Shown: positions 12,774 to 24,140 of the stretch, piece after piece | How positions within the stretch are numbered: the first letter of the stretch is position 1 | Layout of the letters: each line of letters opens with the position of its first letter | From: Hofstenia miamia | Lineage: Eukaryota > Xenacoelomorpha > Acoela | NCBI GenBank assembly: GCA_004352715.1 | Contig: SCFE01000026.1 | Span: 2,443,414 to 2,507,413, forward strand | Length of the DNA: 64,000 nucleotides | Direction of reading: 5' to 3' | Notes under the pieces: model-generated | What the model saw: the letters and a program-made list of their open reading frames with translations, nothing else | What the model was told of the DNA's origin: nothing | Database searches by the model: none | Program-made: the position numbers and the translations under genes

Positions 12774-15700
12774 TTGTTGTGTCCGAATACATCAAAGCCC
12801 ATGCCTTCAAAAATACACTTGCACCAGTAACCACGACTGTGCTCAGCCAATGCCACTATAAGGAAAATCTCCATCATTTCAATCATTAGTACTCGCGGGT
12901 CATCAGACGTCTGATATGCACAATGAGAGACTTAAGTAAAGTACAGTAACCTGAATAGTTATTTATTTAACGAAATCCATACATATATAATTTGAATGAG
13001 AAAATACTCAGAAATTTTATAAGTACGATATCAGAAAAGATTAGTCTTCATGATTAGAATTCATTTGCATAACATCCTTCTTGCAGTGTTCATTTTTTGT
13101 TAGCCAAAGGCAATTGACGATATGGTCCTTATTCCCTCGGGAGAAGGTATTAAGACCCACTCCTATGATACCACAAAATTTGATTTTAAGAGTACATGCA
13201 GTAAGTATTTTTATTCTGAATTGTAACCAGCGGACAATTTCATCCAAAATATTATATTAGTAGCCGCTCTTGCTATCTGCTTGTAATATACATTGTCTAC
13301 AGATATTTAAAATACATTTTGAAGTAATTCCAGTTATATATTAAATGAATAAAGTTGACAAACCATGTCCAAAGCTTCTTCCACATATTTCCAATCAGGC
13401 TCGCCTGGTTGTGGTGGAGGTGGACCTTCTGGAACCTCCGGTTCTGATACCGCAGTAGCTGGAACAGGAACGGGAGAGGGCGTCTTCTTACCTTTCTTAC
13501 CTTTTCCACCTGATGTAGATCTTTTCCCGGATCCTAAATAGACTTAAAAAATATGCATCGCAATTATTTCTTTAATATGCCCAGTAATAGCCACCACACG
13601 CATTTGAGCAAAATAATGAAGTGGATATAAGCAAAAGAATAGTTGAGATCAAAGGCGTAATTCCAATAATTCATTCTCTATTGTTGATAATGAATCCCTT
13701 TAAAATAAAATTGACTTGTGGTTTTGTAAAATGCAATTGTTCAAATCTGATTACCAATTTTTCAGTTAATAAATAGCTAGTATGTGTTCTGAAAGCAACT
13801 ACAAAGAGTATTTAAAAACTAAAATATGCTATGATTCCTAGAATAGAAAAATTGAAATTCTAAATATCCAATAGCAACAACTTCCAATTTACCTAAGTAC
13901 CAAAAACTATTACCAGCTAGTTCATGCTTGTAAGATATTTGTAATAAGCTTTGTTAAATTCCAATGGATTTTCACATGAGAACAATACCTTAAAACGATC
14001 ATTAGCGTACTTGTAATCAATTAATGGCAGTTTATAGGCAATCAATTGCACAATAATCTATCAAAAATTAACGAAATCATTTTGAAAACACACATGATTT
14101 AACTTGAAGAACATGCAAAAAGAAACATGCAAAAAACGATAGATCTCCCTTACTGGATCTGGACTTCTTCCGATTAGTGTCTTTCGCAAATTTTACTATA
14201 AAAAATAAACGATCACACATCTACGCAATGAAATCGTGAGAATTTGATGTGTAATATAAATCATAATAAAATAAAAAGATAATAAATTTTCCATAATAAT
14301 CACATTTAAATGACAGATAGATTGCGAATGATAGATTCATAAGATATTTAACCTTCTGTATTCTTTTTTGCTTTCTTGCCTAATTGAAACATGTTATACG
14401 ATATACACATGCTGATATAGAATAATGATTACATAATATAGCTGCAACCTCTGTTTTAAACCACTAGATCTTTTTTTTTATTTTTAATAAACTTATGTCA
14501 TAAATAAAATCGAAACATTAAGTATAGAAATTTTTGAAAATTTTTAATGATTTTTTAAAAAAACTTAAACGATTATAACTCAAGAACGCAATGGGTTGGA
14601 TAGGATTATCTATATATTAAGAATAGCTAAAATTCGTTGTTGATCCCATGGGATTTAAAACTTAAAACTAGCTAAATATTAGGCATGGAGGGCATTTAAA
14701 ACTTTTTTATAGAAAAATAGTTAATCTTTTTAAGAAATTTCGGCAAGTTCATTAATAGATGTTTCCAGTGCCCATGGCTCACGATTCCCAATTTCTTAAT
14801 GAGCTTGGAAACTATTTTTTTGAAAATGTGGAAAAAAAATTTCCATTTAAAAGAACACCAGGCTGTTTAAGGTTACAATTTTAAAGATAAAATCAATAAA
14901 GATATCCCATATATCGAGAAAAATTTTAAATAATTATATATAACAGTAATAGTAGTTAAATAATCGGTGGTGAAGTTTAGAATTTATAAATATTGTGAAA
15001 AAAAATGTTTTAGAAAACAATCTGGTGGGTCTATCAAATATGAAACTGGGAACTTAAACAATTTAGTGCAGTTATCCTAATTACTGATATATGTCCAATT
15101 TCCATGGACTTTGATTTATAACTAGTTTAGAGTAACAGAATGCAATAGAAGTGTAACCTTTAGAAATTTTCTTTTCCTTCTTTCCTAAATTTTTATACAT
15201 CATTTTGACAAACAAAGATGAGGTAAGCTATCAATTGCAGATTGTTGAGAGAATAAAAAATTTAATTTATTAAACACTTAAAAATCTGCAATTGACAAAA
15301 AGAGCAATAGAATGTACTTTAACTACCTTCCGAACTCTTCTTAGCTTTTTTACCTAAAACCTCTCTATATGATATGCTATAATGATGATATATGAGAGTA
15401 TGTTTTAGCATGCTCTAATTTGACCATAATTTGCGATGATTTTGTACCTTTTATCGAGCGGAGATTCCTCGATAGCCGGCTGGTGGCAACCGTTTTTTGC
15501 AAGATACTTGCTACATGTATGCGTTAAGATTTTAAATTTTATAAGAATGTAGCTGAAGGAACTAACCAGCGCGCTTAGATTTTCCCGTCGCAGGACGATC
15601 CTCACTACGGCGACTTTCACCACTTTGTTTTCGGCTACCCTTGCGTGGTGCAGGCGTTTCTTCGGGCTGTTCAACAGTAGTTGGTTCGGCTGGTTCGGTC

Positions 15701-18700
15701 GGTGCTGCCTTTAATAAATTTAAGCAATGGAATAAATCTATTAAATATAAAGATATAGAAAATCAGTCATTAACTTACGATATCTTCTGCAGAAGACGGA
15801 GGAACATTTTCATCTGGAACAACCTCATCCTTAGGAGCTTCAGGTTCTGGTACTTTCGGCTCTTCTTCAATTTCTTGCGGCTTCGATCTCTATAAAATAG
15901 TCAATTAATTATAAAAATAATTTAGAAGTGTCAAGGAAGAAATTCTGGTGGATTTCATACCTTCTGCAGCGTTCCATCAATCAATCTGGCAACATCCAAA
16001 TATGCAGCCGAAACGCTCTTGTTGCAGTCAATTGAATAAAATATTTGAAAATCTTCAAACCAACTTCGCAACTGTTCAGCTTGTTCTACATACTCAAGCA
16101 GACTAAATAAATGAATTCCAATCATTGCAATCATACAACAACAAATGTAAAAGTTTTCAAGAAGTCACTTGTTGACATAAAATTACACGTTCAAAGTCAA
16201 CATGAATTGAAAGCTGCCGTCAACTATAAGCAATTTCAAAAACTACACGTAATGCACATAAGAAATTCGAATAAAGCGGATGGTTTTTATATAAGACCTT
16301 TAAAATGCAGTAAATATCTAGACACAAACCCCTGCTATTTGATTCACGATTTTAAAAGACTTAAATATGTAACCAGGCCGTAGAAAACGGGAGGGCATTG
16401 AATGTATTTAGGAAACATGACATCGAATTCCTCGATGCAGTAGCTTGGACATTAAACCGCCTTTATATTGATATTTCTGTTAAATGCAATCAATGCAGTG
16501 TTAAGTCATATTGCATGACTCTTTTTGATCTTGCAAAACGCAAAGTTTCAATGAAAAATAGACATAGTCTTCATTGAATTTCTACGAAATTAATTTTGAA
16601 TAAGATATCACTCAATTACATCTTGACTAGATGTATTGTATTTGAATACGTATGTTAAGAAGCTAAACCTGTTATGCATGCAATTGGCATTTGCTTCAGT
16701 TTGAAGAATGACTCCCTCAACTTCCCCTTCAGTTGCTCTATTGATACTTTCTTCATCCGTGATATGCAGCTCAATTGCTAGATCCAGACCAGCTTTGAAA
16801 GTCTCTTTATTTTCGACTTCGTACGAATAAGGAACCAATTTTGCTAACTGTCCCCTATGCTCCTTAACAAGGAATTTTAATATTTTCAATATTTTTATAT
16901 GCCAACTATATATTTGAATTCATTAATAGCGAAGAAGTAACGTAATCTCAAACTAACAAATCTTACCGGGTCTTTTTCAGGATCATGCTTTTCAATAACA
17001 TATCCACTAAGCCTATTCTCGAGAAGCTTTGCTTGCATAATGTTAGTTGGAAAATTTTCTATAACGTAACCATGGGTTTCATCAACGTTCCTAAAAACAA
17101 AATTGAGTGGACCTTACGGCTAGAAAACAATCCACACTTCATAATGATCTACTAATACAGTTCGTTGTTGTACTAAACACTGTTGCTGCTTTTATTTATG
17201 ACAAATCTGTGAGCATTTATATATCTATAAATTTCTAACCTTGAATATGGTCGATGATAGAAAAGATAATAAAAATTTATACATTAAGAAGTGATGGTTT
17301 ATAAAACTTAAAACAGCATCTCGAATACAGTAACATTTTTTCTCAGGATATGCATAAAAAAACATTATGCAATGATTTGCACTTATGTTTTTTCTAAAAG
17401 GAAACGTGAACGTATACCATGTATGAAAAATCATACATGATGCTCTTCATTGAAAATTGATCACGAAATTTCAGAAGAAAGGTAGTAGATTTTGATTGAC
17501 TTTCAATCAATTTGAATTTCATTTTAAAGATGATTATAATTGTCAATAAAATACAGTTGATAATTTCTTCAAATTTGAGGAACACCAAAAATACTGGCAA
17601 GAAAAAATCCAATGCAGCTATAAAATTCATTTACTTGCGTTCAATAGCACAGAATTTCCAATTTAGTTTATCATTAATGCATGTATGTCAACCTTCATGC
17701 ATATTTCAATACCTAAATGAAAGCTGACCTACAAATGAACATATGATCCTTCAAATACAAAAATCCGTGGTTACATATCAAAAATCTAGTCTCCCCATTG
17801 TTCATTAATAAGAGCCAAGACATGTGAACATAACTTTTGATATTGCGGTCATCCAAAGAAATAATTTGTACAGAAAGTATACATTAAACACAGTCACAAT
17901 CATGCTCAAACATAATTCACTATATAATCTACACTGGGGCAATATTTTCACATCTAAACAAAAACTAAATGATTGCCACAATTTAGTGATTGTCGTAAAT
18001 GTATGAGTTTTTTCCAGCAAAAAATTAGCTTTCCCAAATAATAACGAACTATCCGACATACATGCACTGAAAACAGGTTAGATGTACCTCATTCTCTCAA
18101 TTTCGAGCTATTTTTGTCCTTTATGTAATCTCATAGACACATACTCTCTAAAATAATTGTTGTGGAGAGGAAATAATCAATGCAAACCTAATAGCTAAGA
18201 CAACGAGTTCCACAAGGATCTCATCATCAATATGTTGTCCGGTAGTTATGCAGTTAATTATCGATTGGCCACACTTCGCTTTAGGAGTTAGCTGGTACTC
18301 CCAAGTCTGCGCTGCCGACTCATCCCCAATTGTGGAGAGCTTTTGAGAAGCATCAGTCGTTTTTTCTGCTTGCAATGTACTATCTGAATCCAAAATCTTG
18401 CCTAAAGATATAAATATCCAGAGAAATGTCAACAAATTATTATTCACATTGCAGTCATTGAGGTAATAACTATTTAAATTGATTCATGCAATCTTTTATG
18501 TCATTAGATAAATTAGCCAATTTTAAACACGTTATCTACCCTCTGCTTCAGTCTTGCTTGATGGAGTCGCCAATGTCGAGTTCCTTCTGGATTCACCTGT
18601 AGCCTGGATGCCAGACTCACTTTTGGGAGCATCAACATCAGCAAATACGTCTACCATTTCAATATCATCAATAACAATGGCAGCAGAACCAGGACGTGAT

Positions 18701-21700
18701 GATATCAACTGAGTCTCATTGTTCTTAAACGCCTCAATTGCTTCTTCAACAAGAACTGGTGTTCGAATGACTTCGAAACCGAATTCTACATGAAAATTAT
18801 AAGAAAATTTCACTAAATTTTGGGAAAAAATAATACCTTGATGTAGACGATCAGTGATAACGTTTAGCCCCGAAAATGGTTTCCCTCTTAGTGACAATTT
18901 CATTGGGAATGCAGGAAATTGTGGAGGTGGCATTGCCTTAGGTGGTGGATAGACAAGATTGTATAAGCGATGGAGCAAAAATCCAAACACTCGATTTTCT
19001 TTTTTGGATCCAATCGCAAAATTTTCAGGTAAAGACCACTCCTGCGCTTGGTTCTATTGATAAATGATATACTACTCTATGCATTTGCAATTCAAAAGTA
19101 TATTGAAACAGTTGCAAGTGGTATATTAAAAATAAGTGAAATGAAGTACTACGTACCATATACGCTTCAAAGTCATCTTTGTTGATCAATTCATTTCGGA
19201 TTCCAGCTGTTTCATCCTAAAAATACTTATACGCGAAAAAACTCAAACCACGTACCTCATCAAATAGTGAGACATTTTCTAGGAACTGTGAGGTCCACTC
19301 AAATGTAAGTTTGGATGGAATATTACTAAAGAATACTATAACTGAGTTGTGAAACAAAATTCTAACTTTTCAGTCAACATTCGATATTCGGCCTCCTTGC
19401 ATGCAAAGTTGGTCATATCACTAATGATTTTGCTGCACGCCTCGTAATTTTCATTGTAGATCTGTTGCTGACGCAAAGCCGCAGTTTCCTCGTATTTCGC
19501 ATTTCGTGCTTCCATTTCATTTTTCAAGTCAATTTTAGCTTGCTTCAGTAATTCCTAAAAGCATCTATTGCATTTACAATGAATACCAGAACATCGCAGG
19601 GAAGTTTCAAATTATATTTCTTTGTAATCATTTCTTTAGATTCAACTTAGGAAGTAAAGGCATACCTCTTCTCTATACAATAAATTATTAAGATCTCGCT
19701 GCCGTTGTTCTTCACATTGCAACCCGTGGTATCGTCTGTTCTCCAAGATAACCGCTTTTTCATGACGCACTTGCAGCAACTGTGTAACAATACGTTTTTC
19801 GAGTTGTGATTGACGCATTAATCGCTCTATCACTTGCTTGTCCCGTTTATGCTCCTAATCAATATAAAGATAATACATGACTGTTTCCAAAGAGATCACA
19901 TACTTGTTCATATTCGTGTTGTTTGAGCTGATCTACGACCACTTTTCTGCGCCGCTTTTCTCTCTCAGCTTTAGCCGTCGCATCATCGCGTGATTTTCTC
20001 TTTAATCTCTGCATGTATTCAGCATTCGATTTTGGTTTAGCAAACTCAATATTATCTGAGATTCGTGATCGATTCGGATTCTCTGCTTCCAATTTGATGT
20101 ATTCCAGTAGTTTGGCATCACCATCACTAAATACATTTATTATCAGCATGTTTCGATTTATAATACCGCGCAGGTACTAACTTAAATTTGGTAATTCTAA
20201 AAACGATTCTTACAAAAATGAGACTTTAATACTAACGGTGTATTGACTAGTCTTTCTCGTAATGTATTCTCAAATGCATTCATTCCATTTATGGCGCTCT
20301 AGAAGGACAATGAACTAAACTAAACTCTTAAAAATTCTTACTGTAACATGTCGTTGGAATTTATCTTCTCGTTTTTTCTCCAGAGCCTTTAACGTTCGAT
20401 TCGGAGGTTCCTTCTGAAAATGAACTTTTGCAGCAAGGATTCGAGCGACTTGATCCGTTATTTCTTGTTGTCGTTTTTTCGACTAAATACCAGACAAAAA
20501 ACAATAAATCTGCGCAATGGAGTTAAAAAATGAATACCCTATCATGAGCTTCTCTACGCTTAAACTGCTGTTCCGCTTTTAGTTTCTTTTCATCCTCAAT
20601 GCGCATCTTCATGTCGAATTCAAGCAGCTTCTCCTTATGTTCATGCCATTTTGCGACCAGCTCTTGAAGTTGGATTTCAGATTGTCGCGGATTGATCTGC
20701 TTCAATCTCTAAATCATGTAAATTATGCAAAACTGAAAGAGATGATGGCCTACATTTCGATAGTATTCGCGATTCATTTCTTCCTTTATTTTGGGAGCCT
20801 TTGGTCGCATAGTTTCCATTGCAGTACCCGTCAAGTTCGCAGCCTGCTTATTTCGCAAAGCAATGTAGAGCTCATATAAAAGTCTATACGGTATTAAGTT
20901 ACATGCTATCAAATTACTTACTTTGTAGCTACACCAGGCTTCTCATGCATTACATTTTTTGCCAAGTTAGTGTTGAATGGAATTTCTAGTAGACGCAATG
21001 TAGGTTCCAAGCGAGTAAAGTTATTCAGTTTACAATTTGTAGTGCTAAAATTAATACAAAAATAATAAAGGAAGAAATTAAACCAGGCAAGTAAATTTCA
21101 CAATGATTCATAAATTTCATATTTTTTAAATATTAATAATTAATTTTTAACTTAAACCTGCAAGTAGTGCTCAAAGTAATCTATCAAATGATGAAATGTA
21201 GCATAAAAATGAGAAACGTTTTTAGATATTATTATTACAATATGATTTTGTTTATCCTTTAACTCTAATACACTATCCCCGTCTCATGCTCCTCTTCTGC
21301 TCCTCTTTGTTGTGGTTATAATTTAGAACATTATTAGCCGCTGAAGGCAAAACTAAAAAATAAAGTCAAGCTTTACGGCAACGAGACAGTCACTGAAGAT
21401 GAAGTAGGAGCAGATGGAAAAGTTGGGGAAGTGGGAGAATGGCTCTGCAAAAGGAAGATATCTTGAAGCTCGGGGCAAGGAAAAAAATCAAAGGCCGTTG
21501 CAGGATTGAGAGTCAAGATGAAATTAGCAGCAGCACAAGCACGATTGAAAAACGAGAAAAGAGTGCGGTGTTTATTTAGCAGATAATAATTACAAAAGAT
21601 ATACACAACAAAGATTAAGTACTGCTAAGCAATATAACTATCAAATAATGATAAATAAAGTTTATATAGTAAGACATAACAATAATGAATTCCCTTCTTC

Positions 21701-21753
21701 CCCATTTACAAATAGGCATCTATAGGATTATATATATTTTCTGCGAGTACATA

Positions 21754-21812
<59 letters not shown>

Positions 21813-23279
21813 GGACATTTTCAGCGCATATGTATATTGACTATTACAAATGCGTTAATTAATTCTTTATTCTGTGTAAATCGTTCTATTTGCATTAGAT
21901 ACTGGATTCCAGAAGCTATTTTACGAACCTTGCTATTTATGAACTCCTTGAACCAGAAGTATTTTACTGATTTGCTGTTTTGGTTATTGCTTCCGAACCA
22001 TTTGGCGCGAAAAAAATGAACTAGGTTTTTTTGCTTATTCATTGTTAGCATATTCTGGTTAAACTAACAACAAATTTTTGTTAAAATGTGCATGCAAGTT
22101 CTTGTCGCTATTATTGGACTCTGCATGTTAAATTAGTTTATGGCTTCAGCAATTACCTTTTGATTAGTGATGCTGTTATTGCAAACCTTCTTGAATTGTG
22201 CGTAATCAAAGAGGTTTTCCTTATTTAAAAACTTATTAATAAACAGCCATTCATTTTTACCTTGGCCAAGTTTTTCAAAATGTTTATATATATTTCTTTG
22301 TCGGCGTTAATGTTTAAATATCTATATTGACGTGGTGGGTAAACTTAAGCATATAAATAATTGTTTCATAATAATATTAATCATGACAGTGGATCTTGCC
22401 GTGTTGTACTTAATACCATGGCACATGTTTCAAGGAATTTCTGAATGTTTTTTCATCGAAATTTGCAAAACTGAGAGAGTAATTGTCTTTCTCATGTTGT
22501 TGTGGATTTTATCGCAGACGAATAAACAGATTAAGGTCGGAAAGTGCATTGAATATGTAATTCATGAATGCCACAGCTTAGTTTTTATTTCCTCTTGTTG
22601 GAACATTCTTCACTGTTGAGAAATGTATGTCTCATTTTTAGAAAGATAATTAATGTTGTAGTCCCCAAGAGCAAAATCTCTGTGTTAACAGATAAAACAG
22701 TTTGAACCTCTTGCACTTTGTATTTGATGAATTCGCTGGAGAATTGTTTTTGGAAATTAACTGAAGTTAATAAGAGCATATAACTAACACGTTTTTTAAT
22801 TTTCTTAGTTCAACCTGAATGTTTCAAAATATGGGTCTTTAAATTTTAAGTTTTTATGTCTGATCACATTCCTACAAAATTAATGGCTTCAAATCAAATC
22901 CGGTATGGTTATGTTAAATAAGTAAAAATTCGCAATTAAAATCTCCAAGTTTCAAATAACTACCAATAATTGAGCAATTATTTATTACCACTACACTTTT
23001 CAGAATATAAAGATTACAAATTAACTAATAGTAATAATAATAAAATAATAGTATGTACATGATTACTTACAATGTTTTGCCGAATTTCTCCAAATCATCT
23101 TGAAGTTGAAATTTATGAAATAATTCACCGAATAGATATCCATTTGAAAATTCCCTGGCAATATCATCAGGTCCTAAAACACACACGGTATAACCTTAAG
23201 AAACACAAGGGCGTGTAAAACCTATGGATTTCGATAATTTTACATCCTCGTTTAACCACTTTACTAAGATGTCGGCCAT
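2082..23279 (-). CDS. SPEF2: SPEF2 (sperm flagellar protein 2; CPC1/KPL2 family), complete, 39 exons
   Basis: Structural protein of the C1b projection of the axonemal central pair, needed for sperm-tail and ciliary assembly. All 39 exons have GT-AG borders and agreeing phases: 23279-23222, 23173-23071, 21044-20922, 20883-20754, 20708-20538, 20482-20342, 20298-20237, 20126-19904, 19854-19666, 19554-19367, 19325-19256, 19216-19157, 19053-18837, 18785-18540, 18401-18188, 17090-16967, 16862-16669, 16102-15961, 15889-15779, 15708-15567, 15353-15327, 15184-15158, 14379-14353, 14195-14154, 13533-13364, 11417-11312, 11243-11217, 10416-10381, 10166-10140, 9364-9338, 8932-8765, 7940-7721, 7680-7581, 7494-7309, 7232-6999, 6804-6649, 6606-6510, 5224-5034, 2333-2082. 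They total 5028 bases (1675 residues; human is about 1820). The start is fixed by MADILVKWLNEDVKLS, the family's usual N terminus. Signatures include EKPGVATKLLYELYIALR, YRMLTE, DWRHFLLAAAKPWP and LHPFIQDVIS. Retrotransposon debris occupies introns 2, 25 and 38. The 42-base exon at 14195 is the least certain. Confidence 0.93.
3214..4350 (-). mobile_element. 5'-truncated non-LTR retrotransposon (RT domain), frameshifted, in SPEF2 intron 38
   Basis: Minus-strand frame 4239-3214 encodes the RT palm and thumb: GVPQGTVLGPLLFTLYVND, the catalytic YADDT box, VKYLGVELNQELNF and the C-terminal W-N-S-L tail seen in CR1/jockey/L2-type elements. Just upstream (4350-4244) is the preceding RT motif LLDLSKAFDSINH, in another frame because of one indel near 4240. 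The endonuclease and ORF1 are missing. The copy has the same orientation as SPEF2 and has no visible effect on splicing. A closely related fragment lies in intron 2. Confidence 0.85.
4347..4470 (-). repeat. (ATT)n-tailed retroelement end abutting the RT fragment
   Basis: On the minus strand a tract ending AATAAAACGC then (ATT)n stops exactly where the truncated RT begins. It looks like the 3' tail of one element joined to the 5' truncation point of another. Low complexity makes the call tentative. Confidence 0.35.
6901..6945. repeat. (TA)n microsatellite in SPEF2 intron 35
   Basis: Uninterrupted AT dinucleotides over 45 bases, between exons 35 and 36. Confidence 0.95.
6999..7232 (-). other. 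SPEF2: SPEF2 exon 35: conserved DWR motif and EF-hand-like loop
   Basis: Residues ~1367-1444. The exon holds EFVDWRHFLLAAAKPWP, one of the most conserved blocks of the family. A 12-residue loop DTDDTGYITKEQ follows. It has acidic residues at positions 1, 3 and 4 and Gly at 6, but Gln rather than Glu at 12. Calcium binding is therefore doubtful, and vertebrate SPEF2 also carries a degenerate loop here. Confidence 0.8.
9229..9429 (-). repeat. Exon+intron tandem duplication, copy A
   Basis: The ~200 bases from the shared GGTTTACAAACACC to TTTTGGAAACATGA, including the 27-base exon 9364-9338, recur at 10040-10264. Intron flanks are also shared (for example GATAAAGAAAAG then ATAGATGTTGAACC). Confidence 0.85.
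9338..11243 (-). other. SPEF2: SPEF2 micro-exon cluster 2 (exons 27-30)
   Basis: Exons 11243-11217 (27 bases), 10416-10381 (36), 10166-10140 (27) and 9364-9338 (27) all have phase 1 on both sides. They encode QKDNEKKTK, GKDKKNNSKKSK, GKGKEKPTK and GKGKEKPTK. The last two are identical in protein and nearly so in DNA. All four share the 3' motif AAAG followed by donor GTT. They are preceded by the acidic/basic helical exon 11417-11312 and followed by exon 8932-8765, which opens AAAKKGKGSAKKN. The run is a lysine-rich linker made by repeated duplication of one small exon. Confidence 0.82.
10040..10264 (-). repeat. Exon+intron tandem duplication, copy B
   Basis: Partner of 9229-9429. It has about 25-30 extra bases inside the intron part near 10180-10225 and carries the 27-base exon 10166-10140. 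The two copies lie 0.8 kb apart in the same orientation. Confidence 0.85.
12080..12430 (+). pseudogene. GIY-YIG endonuclease fragment of a Penelope-like element, in SPEF2 intron 25
   Basis: Plus-strand translation gives NNKDRIPECLVSSIIYKYT, then CTKRHIGETT, a stop, and HFGIRIKEHLNRH. This matches the C-terminal GIY-YIG endonuclease of Penelope-like retroelements: Y-K-Y-x-C, [Y]IG-x-T-x-R-H and R-x-x-EH. The first Tyr of YIG has become His, and there are in-frame stops, so the copy is dead. It is antisense to SPEF2 and lies in the intron where a conserved block of SPEF2 appears to be missing. Confidence 0.6.
12730..12771. repeat. (TA)n microsatellite in SPEF2 intron 25
   Basis: About 20 TA units, uninterrupted. 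Confidence 0.95.
14154..15353 (-). other. SPEF2: SPEF2 micro-exon cluster 1 (exons 21-24)
   Basis: Exons 15353-15327, 15184-15158 and 14379-14353 are each exactly 27 bases. Exon 14195-14154 is 42 bases. All are phase 1 on both sides, so each can be skipped without changing frame. With the preceding G they encode GKKAKKSSE, GKKEKKISK and GKKAKKNTE, then a longer basic segment. Each has a TTTAG or TTAG acceptor and an AAG/GT or similar donor. They build a basic linker (residues ~970-1024) between the adenylate-kinase-like region and the second half of the protein. Confidence 0.8.
15961..19053 (-). other. SPEF2: SPEF2 exons 13-18: adenylate-kinase-like region with degenerate P-loop
   Basis: Residues about 507-885 follow the adenylate-kinase-like block of SPEF2/CPC1. 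They include VLVEEAIEAFKNNE (NMP-binding-like helix), DDEILVELVVLAIR, GYVIENFPTNIMQAKLLE (in place of the usual DGFP segment) and LAIELHITDEESI. The P-loop position (18885-18862) reads GKPFSGLN, where a functional Walker A would end GK[ST]. The lysine and the following Ser/Thr are replaced by Leu-Asn, and DGFP reads ENFP. The fold is probably kept, but ATP binding or catalysis is unlikely. The domain call rests on alignment from memory to vertebrate SPEF2. Confidence 0.75.
21751..21811. repeat. (TA)n microsatellite in SPEF2 intron 2
   Basis: About 60 bases of AT dinucleotides with one interruption, adjoining the 3' end of a decayed RT fragment. Confidence 0.95.
21830..22330 (-). pseudogene. 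Decayed non-LTR reverse transcriptase fragment in SPEF2 intron 2
   Basis: The minus-strand frame includes FKEFINSKVRKIASGIQYL and IERFTQNKELINAFV. It matches the post-catalytic part of the RT at 3214-4239, which has NEFISKKIQLMNNGINYLF and RRFTKYPQFINAFV at the same place. Upstream, around 22280-22140, EWLFINKFLNKENLF resembles the linker region before the RT domain. The catalytic core between them has been deleted and stops are present. Confidence 0.65.
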
Positions 23280-24140
23280 TTTTACTCTATTTTGTAACTG
23301 GGCAACAACTTCAAATTGCTTGATATTAAATTATAACGAATTTAATACATCGAAAATAACTAATCCCTTACATTTAATCAAAAACAAAAATGCTTTCGTT
23401 ATGTGTAAAACTTGAGGTTAAATTCATAATATTTTTAAATAGAAGTTCGCAATAATACCTAGAATCAAATTGGAGATCTATTATGAATCATTTTAAAAAT
23501 TTTGTGCTACGAAAAATTTAATTATGTTAATGTCAATTAGCCATATAATATAAAATTCTAAATCATACATCAAGTGTTTACAAGTTTCATAAACAAAGTA
23601 TATATATATTTTTTTTTACAGGACGTGTTCTGATTTTAATTGCCATGTGTAGGAATTGGAGTAAAAGCATATTTTCCTTACCACAACCACAAACGGTATT
23701 TTAATAGTGGCTTTATTGAAGATCAACGGATTCTGATATAAGCATATTTTTTTCTACTCAACACTTTATATGACGTCATCTGGAACCTAAACGTTTCAAA
23801 GTTTCAATATTTTATATATCCAATCCAATGCCTAAACCCACGTCACAATTTAATGTTTCCTAAACCTAATCTCCACAGACCTAAATTTTTCAAATTTTAT
23901 TGACCTAATCCAAATCTCAAATTCGCGTTTCCTAAATCTAAATCATAACCCCAACTCAAGTCTTAACCAAAACGTAAAAAATAATGATTTTTTTAGAGCC
24001 CGCTGTTCTGCAAAAACGTCATACTAGTTATAATGATGTAGCACCTATTTTAAAATTTGACAAATTGCATTATACAGATATTATTTAGTATTAGTAATCA
24101 AAATATTAAATCGCACAGTGAGTGCTTTTGTATTATTTTT
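23280..24140. other. Intergenic, presumed SPEF2 promoter side; no gene seen
   Basis: No coding pattern was found. A degenerate run of CCTAA/CCAAT-like words lies at about 23760-23960. No TATA box or other element could be assigned with confidence. Confidence 0.5.

Larger units (their letters stand above)
20754..23279 (-). other. SPEF2: SPEF2 exons 1-4: N-terminal CH (calponin-homology, CH_2-type) domain
   Basis: Residues 1-138. Exon 1 (58 bases) gives the start and helix 1, with MADILVKWLNEDVKL. Exon 2 carries GYLFGELFHKF and DDLEKFGKT. Exon 3 carries NNFTRLEPTLRLLEIPF and VMHEKPGVATK. Exon 4 carries LLYELYIALR and TGTAMETMR. This is the CH_2/DUF1042-type domain shared by SPEF1, SPEF2 and relatives, thought to mediate contact with axonemal microtubules or partners. 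Intron 1 is only 48 bases, but intron 2 is about 2 kb and contains a decayed retrotransposon. Confidence 0.88.

Noticed and set aside
13041-13247. Minus-strand open frame in SPEF2 intron 25 as the missing SPEF2 exon
   Set aside because: Its translation shows no resemblance to the expected middle block, and using it would break the phase agreement between exons 25 and 26.
23760-23960. CCTAA-rich words as interstitial telomeric repeat
   Set aside because: The units are irregular (CCTAAACC, CCAATCC, CCCAACTC) and never form a run of TTAGGG-type repeats.
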